This document shows, piece after piece, positions 1-6,162 of a stretch of 11,517 nucleotides of DNA (positions are counted from its first letter, which is position 1; the number at the start of each line of letters is the position of its first letter). Under the pieces are notes generated by a model that saw nothing but the letters and a program-made list of their open reading frames with translations, searched no databases and was not told the origin of the DNA. This stretch comes from Treponema sp. Its GTDB lineage: Bacteria; Spirochaetota; Spirochaetia; Treponematales; Treponemataceae. The stretch is from assembly GCA_017453705.1 (NCBI GenBank), contig JAFTEK010000320.1, forward strand, positions 1 through 11,517, written 5' to 3'. The translations under genes and the position numbers were made by a program.

Positions 1-110
1 GAGCGGGACAGGGCAGTCCCTCGAGCGGGACAGGGCAGTCCCTCGAGCGGGACAGGGCAGTCCCTCGAGCGGGACTGGACGGTTCCATGGATGGGACTGG
101 ACGGTTCCAA
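1..110. repeat. Five-unit 22-bp tandem repeat of small hairpins
   Basis: Five consecutive 22-bp units lie at 1-22, 23-44, 45-66, 67-88 and 89-110. The first three are identical and have the core GGGACAGGGCAGTCCC, in which GGGAC pairs with GTCCC. The last two have the diverged core GGGACTGGACGGTTCC, in which GGGAC can still pair with GTTCC through one G-U pair if the plus strand is transcribed. The array runs into the window edge, so it may be longer. It lies beyond the metQ terminator and contains no evident gene. Its function is unknown; it could be the 3' region of a gene to the left, an intergenic repeat family or a protein-binding array. Confidence 0.85.
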
Positions 111-157
111 CTGTTAGACCGGGCGTTTTTGTCGCTGGTAGTGCGGCTTTGAACGGT

Positions 158-186
158 AAAAAAACACCCCCACCTTTGGTGGGGGT
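158..186 (-). terminator. Rho-independent terminator of metQ
   Basis: Read on the minus strand, a perfect 9-bp stem (ACCCCCACC at 186-178 with GGTGGGGGT at 174-166) closes a 3-base AAA loop. It is followed by one G and then seven T residues (164-158). This is a textbook intrinsic terminator, and it starts 15 bases after the metQ stop codon. It isolates metQ transcription from the repeat array to the left. Confidence 0.93.
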
Positions 187-201
187 ATTTGAGCACTTGA
201 C

Positions 202-993
202 TTAGAATACTGCTATAACGTCACCGTTGGGGTAACGCTTCTGTATCCACTCGCGGACTTTTGCGCTCTGCAGGGCATCAACAAGAGCCTTGATAGCCGC
301 GTCATTTTCATGGCCGACTTTTACAGCTACTACATTGACGTAGGGAGAGTCCGCACCCTCGACAAAAAGCCCGTCCTTGCTGGCGTTGAGACCGGCGGGG
401 ATAGCATAGTTGCCGTTGATTATGGCAGCGTCAACATCAGGCAGGATGCGTGGAACGGAAGCAGCCTCGACCTCAGTGAACTTAAGTCCCTTGGGGTTGG
501 AAGCTATGTCCAGCGGAGTTGCGGTGATTCCCGCGTTGTCTTTGAGCGTGATGAGTCCGGCTGACTGGAGCAGGAGAAGTGCCCTTCCCTCGTTGGTGGG
601 GTCATTGGGAACGCCGATTTTGGCTCCGTCGGGAAGCTCGTCCAGGCTCTTGTACTTCTTTGAGTACACGGCTATTGGCTCAATGTGGATGCCGCCTGCG
701 TTAGAAAGATGGGTTCCCTGCTCCTGGTTGAATGACTCCAAATAGGGCAGGTGCTGGAAGTAGTTGGCATCAATCTGGCCGTCCTCCAAAGCCTTGTTGG
801 GGGTCACGTAGTCTGTAAACTCAACAATCTTGAGCTTGATTCCCTGTGCCTTGAGATCCTTCTGGATCAGCTTGAGGATTTCGGCATGAGGCTCAGGGGT
901 TGCACCGACTTTGAGGGTTACGGCCTTGGGCTTGGCTCCGGCGATGGCGGCGATGGCGGCGAGTACGACGGCCGCGCTAAGAATTTTCTTCAT
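202..993 (-). CDS. metQ: MetQ/NlpA-family methionine substrate-binding protein
   Basis: This is the 263-residue periplasmic substrate-binding component of a MetNIQ-type ABC importer, which captures methionine (D- or L-) or related amino acids. Family signatures are clear: VGATPEPHAEIL (29-40), EFTDYVTPNKAL (58-69), DANYFQHLPYL (75-85), NDPTNEGRALLLL (130-142) and the ligand-region AAIINGNYAIPAGL (189-202). The N-terminus is a signal peptide (MKK, then a hydrophobic stretch ending AIAGA near residue 20). It has no lipobox cysteine, whereas many family members are lipoproteins, so a soluble periplasmic protein released by signal peptidase I is inferred. GGAGG at 1001-1005 lies 7 bases before the ATG and fixes the start. 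The gene has its own promoter and terminator. The metN ATPase and metI permease genes are not adjacent, so it is an orphan binding protein here. The exact ligand is inferred from the family only. Confidence 0.92.
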   Translation of the reverse strand: MKKILSAAVVLAAIAAIAGAKPKAVTLKVGATPEPHAEILKLIQKDLKAQGIKLKIVEFTDYVTPNKALEDGQIDANYFQHLPYLESFNQEQGTHLSNAGGIHIEPIAVYSKKYKSLDELPDGAKIGVPNDPTNEGRALLLLQSAGLITLKDNAGITATPLDIASNPKGLKFTEVEAASVPRILPDVDAAIINGNYAIPAGLNASKDGLFVEGADSPYVNVVAVKVGHENDAAIKALVDALQSAKVREWIQKRYPNGDVIAVF

Positions 994-1031
994 AATGTTT
1001 CCTCCATTATTCTTTCATTTGAATATATAAC

Positions 1032-1076
1032 AACCTCCTGCCTTTGCCGTTTCATTTCCGACTTAGCAAGTAGGTT
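1032..1076 (-). promoter_or_regulatory. Possible stem-loop in the metQ 5' leader
   Basis: On the minus strand, AACCT-A-CTTGC (1076-1066) can pair with GCAGGAGGTT (1041-1032), giving a 10-bp stem with one bulged A, one G-U pair and a 24-base loop. The 3' arm contains AGGAGGTT (1039-1032), a near-perfect anti-ribosomal Shine-Dalgarno complement that is not the site used by metQ (that is GGAGG at 1001-1005). The roughly 84-base leader could be regulatory, but I cannot match it to a known SAM or other methionine riboswitch. Confidence 0.3.
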
Positions 1077-1083
1077 TTTCTAT

Positions 1084-1112
1084 GTTATACTAAGAAAGAA
1101 ACATCTAGTCAA
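1084..1112 (-). promoter_or_regulatory. Sigma-70-type promoter of metQ
   Basis: On the minus strand, TTGACT (1112-1107) and TATAAC (1089-1084) are separated by exactly 17 bases. Each matches the housekeeping consensus at five of six positions. The predicted transcription start is near 1077, which gives a leader of about 84 bases before the metQ ATG. The promoter lies between the stop codon of the preceding gene (1174) and metQ, so metQ can be expressed independently of the helicase pair. Confidence 0.75.
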
Positions 1113-1123
1113 GGGCTTTTCAG

Positions 1124-1170
1124 AAAAAAAAGTTAGTCGAGTTAAGCAGTTGCACAAGTCCTTGGCAACC
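1124..1170 (-). terminator. Weak candidate terminator after the unknown gene
   Basis: Downstream of the stop codon at 1174 on the minus strand, GTTGC (1167-1163) can pair with GCAAC (1153-1149). About 20 bases later there is a run of eight T residues (1131-1124). The hairpin is short and not adjacent to the T-run, so termination here is uncertain. Some read-through into metQ is possible. Confidence 0.25.
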
Positions 1171-1173
1171 GGC

Positions 1174-3147
1174 TCAGCTGTTTTCTATGTTCAGCACAAA
1201 GCCTTCTGAAACAAGTTCTGATGTGAACTGCCTTAGGTTCTCCTGCTTGACGGCTACCTGCATGTCGTCCATGTGGAAGGCATAGCTTTTTCTCCTGCAG
1301 ATTGTATCGATTGCCAAAATGAACTCGCGGGGCTTGTCTTCCAAGGAGAACACCACGAAGTTTGTCTTTGGCTTGAGCTTGACGAATCTGGATTCCGCCT
1401 TTTTTTTTAATTCTTCCCATTCTGGCGGCAGCTTCTTCTTGGTGAGGTTCTTTATGGTTGTAAAGAAGTTCTCCAGGCTTTCCTTTGTGTGGCAGTATTC
1501 AAGGAGTTCGTTAAGGCCGGTCTTGAGCAGCCAGGGGGAAATGGGCCTGCAATAGGGCTTTAGGATTTCCGCGCTCACGGCATCGTTTTTATCCAAGCTT
1601 ATGATGAAAGAAGGCTTTAGCTCAGGAGCCGCAAGCTTGTTGGCAGAGGAGCTGCCTTTAAGCTCGTAGTCTTGGTCAAAAACTGCCCTCCCCAGCTCTG
1701 TCATCCTTATTACGGATATCATTCCATAGGGATAGGAAAGGCATTTGTTCTTATAATCTATGATTTCATCCGTATCCCCATCCTCGAAGTAATCATACTT
1801 AGCCTTTAGCATGTCATTTCTGGCTTGTCTGTATTCCTCGTTTTGGAGTAGCTGTGTACATTCCACCTCAAACAGACCTAAGGCGGCAAAAGTAAGGAAG
1901 AGGTTGGTGTAGAAGGGGGCAAACAAGTTTTCTCTGATAGTATTGAAATATGAAACCTGATTCCATTTTTTGTTTATGTAGTAGGGTTCATAATGGGCAT
2001 AGTCCAAGGGGGGCAGATTCAGATTGTCTACGGTTATTCCTTCCAACATGGGCAGGAAGTTAAGGAAATTCTTGAAGTCAATGGCTGTATTCCAGGCAAT
2101 TGGATTGTTCAGTGACAGGGTTCCCTTTGCCCAGGATGTCAGAAGCTCCTTTAGTTTTCCAAGCCTTTCCAGCCTGTAGCGAATATGATTTATGGTGCTA
2201 TAACCATAGCAAGGCCTTATTGCAGGAGCAAATGTGTTGAAGTCAAAAAGGGATGTCTTGTTGGAAAAGTAATTTTCCATCGCTTTGCGGTAAAGGGAGA
2301 GGGGGTCATTTGGAATGGAACTGAATGACGGAAACGCATCGTCTTCCTTGCTGAAAGCTCCGGCGAAGAAACGAATGAACAGGTCTTCGGGAAGTTCCAT
2401 TATTGCCGAAGCCTCTTTTTCATCATAACCGGCTTTTTTTAGCTCTGTTTCGGATGCAAAAGGCACGATGCTTGCCACGGAGCGGAGGGCTTTTTTTGCT
2501 CCCTTAAGAATCTTATCGGAGGCATTTCTTTTTTCCAATCCGGCGTTCCTTAGTGCTATCATTATAACCGGGCTTTTTTCAAACAGCTCTATGTTCTGAA
2601 CATAACCTTTCTTGAATTTCCTGGAGATGTTGGACTCAATGCTTTGTGTTTTTTTATAGTATGCCGCCAGCACATGGGAAAGATAGCTTTTTATGACTGG
2701 ATGGATGGAAAAGCTTAGGCGTGAATAATCCATTTTGTAGTTGATGATACCTATGAACGGAGCTTTTGCGGTGTCAAGTGTTGCGCTCATATACATGTAC
2801 TGAGGTGTAGCCACGTAATCCTCGAAGCTTATATCACAGTCCCTTAGTATTTCATTGCCGGTCTTCCCCCAGTTAAAAATACATTCCATTAGGAAAGAGA
2901 GCTCTTTCTCACTGTAACTGGAAAGATATAAGGCAAGGAGTTTCTTGTTCATAAGGCCGCTGGCAAGCATATTGGCAAGATCTTTCTTCTTGTTTGATTT
3001 TTTAATGCTTCCAGGCATTCTTGTCAGGGCTTCTTTTAGATGAAGGATGTTTATCTCCTCAACTGCATTTGCGAGAACCTGTATGGTAAATTTCCCACCG
3101 TTGCTTATATCTTCAGGAAAGCTGTCGTATAACTTATTGTCCGCCAT
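1174..3147 (-). CDS. Unrecognised 657-residue protein coupled to a SNF2 ATPase
   Basis: I do not recognise this protein. It is predicted to be cytosolic, with no signal peptide or clear membrane segment. Residues about 36-65 (LKEALTRMPGSIKKSNKKK then DLANMLAS) resemble a small basic SAP- or Rho-N-like nucleic-acid-binding helical unit. Near residue 480, RMTELGRAVF resembles the end of a winged-helix domain. The C-terminus (from about 593, TNFVVFSLEDKPREFILAID) is a separate block. This layout recalls accessory or N-terminal regions of some bacterial helicases, but that is inference only. The start is placed at 3147 because GGAGGAG lies 6 bases upstream; the alternative ATGs at 3165 and 3162 lie at or before that site and have no clear Shine-Dalgarno sequence of their own. 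The start overlaps the upstream SNF2 gene by 14 bp, which implies translational coupling and probably a shared function, perhaps as a DNA-binding partner. A nine-A run occurs in the 3' part (1400-1408). Confidence 0.8.
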   Translation of the reverse strand: MADNKLYDSFPEDISNGGKFTIQVLANAVEEINILHLKEALTRMPGSIKKSNKKKDLANMLASGLMNKKLLALYLSSYSEKELSFLMECIFNWGKTGNEILRDCDISFEDYVATPQYMYMSATLDTAKAPFIGIINYKMDYSRLSFSIHPVIKSYLSHVLAAYYKKTQSIESNISRKFKKGYVQNIELFEKSPVIMIALRNAGLEKRNASDKILKGAKKALRSVASIVPFASETELKKAGYDEKEASAIMELPEDLFIRFFAGAFSKEDDAFPSFSSIPNDPLSLYRKAMENYFSNKTSLFDFNTFAPAIRPCYGYSTINHIRYRLERLGKLKELLTSWAKGTLSLNNPIAWNTAIDFKNFLNFLPMLEGITVDNLNLPPLDYAHYEPYYINKKWNQVSYFNTIRENLFAPFYTNLFLTFAALGLFEVECTQLLQNEEYRQARNDMLKAKYDYFEDGDTDEIIDYKNKCLSYPYGMISVIRMTELGRAVFDQDYELKGSSSANKLAAPELKPSFIISLDKNDAVSAEILKPYCRPISPWLLKTGLNELLEYCHTKESLENFFTTIKNLTKKKLPPEWEELKKKAESRFVKLKPKTNFVVFSLEDKPREFILAIDTICRRKSYAFHMDDMQVAVKQENLRQFTSELVSEGFVLNIENS

Positions 3148-6049
3148 ATTGTTCTCCTCCATCAAGCAGGAAGTCCACGTCTTCCGCCGTAAGCTTTTTT
3201 ACCATCTGGCTGTCCGCGCTTATAACAGAGTCAAAGAGATCCTTCTTGTGCTGCTGCAGCTCCAGGATTTTCTCCTCTATTGTGCCACGTGCGATTATCC
3301 TGTAGCAGAAGACGTTCTTGACCTGACCTATGCGGTGAGTCCTGTCTATGGCCTGCATCTCCGCGCTCCTGTTCCACCAGGGATCCACGATGTACACGTA
3401 GTCAGCGGCTGTCAGGTTGAGTCCTACACCACCGGTTTTGAGCGTCATAACAAAGACCTTGCAGTCCGGGTCGTTCTGAAACTGCTTGACCAGTGCGGCA
3501 CGGTTGTTTGTAGCCCCGGTCATAACCAAATGTCCAATGCCCTCCTCCTCCAGTCTAGTGGAAATCTCATCGACAGCTCCCAGAAAGTTGGAGAAGACCA
3601 GACACTTGTGTCCTGAGCCCACGACATTCTCCAGGTGTGTGAGCAGGGTTTCCCACTTGGCAGAAGCAAGTTCTCCGTCAGTCTTGGACTCAGGCACCGT
3701 AGCTATCTGCCTCAGTTCCAGCAGCCCCTGCAAAATCGAGAATGTCGCCTTGTTAAAGCCCTTGTCCTTTATCTCACCGTCAATCGCCTGCTGATAAAAA
3801 AATCTTCTCTGCTCGTAAAGGGCTGCCTGTTCAGGGCTCATGTCCACATACAGGATTTCCTCGCTCTTCTCCGGCAGCTCCTTTGCCACATCCCCTTTCA
3901 GTCGCCGCAGGATGAAGGGGCTTATCTTTTTGGACAGTTCCTTTGCCGTCTGGGCATCTCCTTCCTTTTGGATTGGGTTCAGGTAGTTCTTGTTGAATTC
4001 CGTCGTACCACCGAACATCGTTGGGTTAAGGAAGCGGAAGAGGGAGTACAGCTCGCCCAGATTGTTTTCCATAGGGGTTCCGCTAAGGGCGAAACGGTGC
4101 TTTCCGTTCAGTAGCATCGCGGCCTTGGATATGTTGGACGCGGTGTTCTTGATGGACTGTGCTTCGTCCAGAATCACAAACTCAAACTCCAAGCCTTGCA
4201 GTTCCTCTATGTCGTTGCGGACAATCGCATAAGTCGTAAGTATGACGCTGTGGGACAGGGCTTCCTTGAGTTCCCGTTGCTGACCGTAGTAAACCCCGGC
4301 ATCCAGATCGGGCGCGAACCTCCGTATCTCCTCCTGCCAGTTGGAGACCAGGCTTTTGGGAACCACGATGAGGGACGGGGCAAGCTTGTCCTCCCCTGAG
4401 GAACCCATATAACATGACGAAAGAAGGGTTATGGCCTGCAAAGTCTTTCCCAGCCCCATGTCATCTGCAAGGCAGCCGCCCAAATTGTTTTCCCTCAAGT
4501 AGTCCAGCCATTTGACCCCATACTCCTGATATGGACGGAGCTTGCCCTTTACCAGTGAGTCGGGCAGCTTTCTCTTGGCAATCCTGTTGAATCCTTCGTA
4601 GACTTCCCTTCCTTTGAGCAGGCCGATGTCGGAGGTTTTATCGTCAATCATATCATTTACCACCGGCAGGTCAAAGAAGCTGAGCCTGTAGCTTCCGCTT
4701 TTTGTTTTTTTGTTCAGAATCCGCCTGAGAGAGTCAAAGTAGTGGGGGTCTATTATTGCATGGCTTCCATCATTGAGCGGGATGTAGCGGTTGGCTTCGT
4801 AAAGCTTGAATGCCTCGCTCAGGTCAAATTCCTGACCGTCTATGTCCACAGTGCATTTTGTGTCAAAGAAGTCTATGCCGCTTTTGACCGAAAGGGATGT
4901 CTTTGGGTAGACCCTCTTGAGCTTGTATTTCTTGAGTGCGTCCGTGCCAAACAGCCTGTATGACGAGGCAAGGCTTGTAAGGTTTTCAGCCAGAAAGAAT
5001 GATGCGAGTTTTGGCGACACGTATATAACCCCATCGCTCTCAAAGAAGCCCTCGCCTTCCTTGAAATCATCCTTGTGAAGCCTGGAGCTTTTTTTGAGCA
5101 TGGTCTCAACGGAATTCTCCCTGACATTTTCGGAATGGTTGTATAATACGCGGGATTTCTCAAAACGATGTTGCTCCGCATCCAAGGTGACTATGAACAG
5201 GGGATGCATCGATGCGACGAAATTTTCATCGTATCCGGGAACTTCCAGAGATGTAAAGAAAGAAAGCCCCAGGTTTCCGTCTTCGTCAAGGCTTTCAAAG
5301 CGAAGCCCTTGTTCCGCCTGTTTGGGTGGTGTCAGTGAAGTTGTCCAGCCTTCCATTAGTATTTGTGCGGAAGGAAAGGCTGTAAGAAAGACGGCAAGGC
5401 ACTGTCCGGCCTTATCCTTGTTTATTTTGCCTTTAAAAGAAGCAAGGTGGTTGTAAAGCGGGCCTAGCTTGCAACGGAAAAGCTTGTTTCCAGACAAGGC
5501 GTAGGCAGGGCTGACAGCTGTTACGGACTCCTGGATTCCGCTGTCTTGGGTGTTGAGTATGGGCGACAGGAGATATCCTTCGTCATTGTCTTCCTTTAGC
5601 TCCAGTGCCAGCTCCGCTTCTTCATCCGTCAAGGCTATGGTTTCCGGCAGCTTGGACTTTCTATATAACCTGGCATACACAGGAAGACCTGATGAGAACA
5701 GGGTGTCCGCAAGGTCAGGATTGTCGTCAAAGTAAATGTAGTTGCCCTTCGATTCCCAGGAGAGGGAGGATTTGTTCCTGGAATTCACGGCTTGCAGTGC
5801 AAGAGTAAGGCGGTTCTCAGGGCTGTCAATCGGGAGGCTGCTGTCAAGCATGAGTTCGTCTGCCTGAATGTCTTCTGACCCAAGGCCTTTTTTCATGCAC
5901 AGGTAAAATCTGTCAGCTGAGTCTTTTTCAATAACAAGGTTCAACTGTGAAATCTGAAACATGGAAGGTGCAGAAGAAGCCGTGTACCCATAGACCGGGT
6001 TGATTCTTATATTCTGGGCTATCTGGGACAAATCAATTAATGATGCCAT
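3134..6049 (-). CDS. SNF2-family DEAD/DEAH-like helicase ATPase
   Basis: This 971-residue protein belongs to the bacterial HepA/SNF2 class, ATP-driven DNA or nucleoprotein translocases that remodel complexes and generally do not unwind the duplex. Two RecA lobes occupy the C-terminal half. Walker A is ADDMGLGKTLQ (about 528-538), Walker B is LDEAQS (about 624-629) and motif III is LSGTPMENN (about 653-661). The C-terminal lobe ends in AIDRTHRIGQ (about 898-908), the motif VI arginine region, so all core motifs look intact. The first 480 residues or so are a divergent extension of the kind seen in bacterial SNF2-associated regions. I see no SWIM-type zinc finger (CxC...CxH). The ATG at 6049 lacks a clear Shine-Dalgarno sequence (GATTAAAAAATATG). 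The gene overlaps the following unknown gene by 14 bp. Its role may be in transcription recycling, repair or defence; the sequence does not decide. Confidence 0.93.
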   Translation of the reverse strand: MASLIDLSQIAQNIRINPVYGYTASSAPSMFQISQLNLVIEKDSADRFYLCMKKGLGSEDIQADELMLDSSLPIDSPENRLTLALQAVNSRNKSSLSWESKGNYIYFDDNPDLADTLFSSGLPVYARLYRKSKLPETIALTDEEAELALELKEDNDEGYLLSPILNTQDSGIQESVTAVSPAYALSGNKLFRCKLGPLYNHLASFKGKINKDKAGQCLAVFLTAFPSAQILMEGWTTSLTPPKQAEQGLRFESLDEDGNLGLSFFTSLEVPGYDENFVASMHPLFIVTLDAEQHRFEKSRVLYNHSENVRENSVETMLKKSSRLHKDDFKEGEGFFESDGVIYVSPKLASFFLAENLTSLASSYRLFGTDALKKYKLKRVYPKTSLSVKSGIDFFDTKCTVDIDGQEFDLSEAFKLYEANRYIPLNDGSHAIIDPHYFDSLRRILNKKTKSGSYRLSFFDLPVVNDMIDDKTSDIGLLKGREVYEGFNRIAKRKLPDSLVKGKLRPYQEYGVKWLDYLRENNLGGCLADDMGLGKTLQAITLLSSCYMGSSGEDKLAPSLIVVPKSLVSNWQEEIRRFAPDLDAGVYYGQQRELKEALSHSVILTTYAIVRNDIEELQGLEFEFVILDEAQSIKNTASNISKAAMLLNGKHRFALSGTPMENNLGELYSLFRFLNPTMFGGTTEFNKNYLNPIQKEGDAQTAKELSKKISPFILRRLKGDVAKELPEKSEEILYVDMSPEQAALYEQRRFFYQQAIDGEIKDKGFNKATFSILQGLLELRQIATVPESKTDGELASAKWETLLTHLENVVGSGHKCLVFSNFLGAVDEISTRLEEEGIGHLVMTGATNNRAALVKQFQNDPDCKVFVMTLKTGGVGLNLTAADYVYIVDPWWNRSAEMQAIDRTHRIGQVKNVFCYRIIARGTIEEKILELQQHKKDLFDSVISADSQMVKKLTAEDVDFLLDGGEQYGGQ

Positions 6050-6104
6050 ATTTTTTAATCTATCATAAAAGGAACAAAATATAAAGAGACGGGCTTTCTC
6101 TATT

Positions 6105-6127
6105 TGACAAAACGCACGATTTTGTCA
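6105..6127. promoter_or_regulatory. Palindromic operator candidate in the divergent promoter region
   Basis: TGACAAAA (6105-6112) and TTTTGTCA (6120-6127) form a perfect 8-bp inverted repeat around a 7-base centre, CGCACGA. This has the size and symmetry of a dimeric repressor site. It abuts the -35 element of the rightward promoter (6128-6133) and lies between the start codons of two divergent genes, so one regulator could affect both. I cannot assign it to a known regulator family. Confidence 0.5.
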
Positions 6128-6156
6128 TTGACTTGAAGGGCAATAGCTGTTACTAT
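6128..6156 (+). promoter_or_regulatory. Promoter of the carboxyltransferase gene
   Basis: TTGACT (6128-6133) and TACTAT (6151-6156) are separated by exactly 17 bases. This is a near-consensus housekeeping promoter. Counting seven bases past the -10 element puts the transcription start at 6163, which is the A of the ATG start codon of the next gene. No Shine-Dalgarno sequence lies between promoter and ATG, so a leaderless mRNA is predicted. Confidence 0.7.
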
Positions 6157-6162
6157 TTTTAT

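Noticed and set aside
1..110. CRISPR array
   Set aside because: The units are directly adjacent, 22 bp with no unique spacers, and there are no cas genes.
198..222. Plus-strand promoter-like TTGACT and TATAAC inside the end of metQ
   Set aside because: The spacing between the two hexamers is only about 11 bases and no plausible plus-strand gene follows.
751..1209. 152-residue open frame on the plus strand over metQ and its promoter
   Set aside because: It is antisense to a well-supported gene, and its sequence resembles no protein family and runs through the promoter region.
3148..3165. Two upstream ATG codons (3165, 3162) for the unknown gene
   Set aside because: They lie at or ahead of the GGAGGAG ribosome site that is well spaced for the ATG at 3147, and they have no clear ribosome site of their own.
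6133..6162. TTG start at 6133 that would extend the carboxyltransferase by ten residues (MKGNSCYYFY)
   Set aside because: It overlaps the -35 element, spans the -10 element, has no ribosome binding site, and the added residues are not family-like. The ATG at 6163 is preferred.
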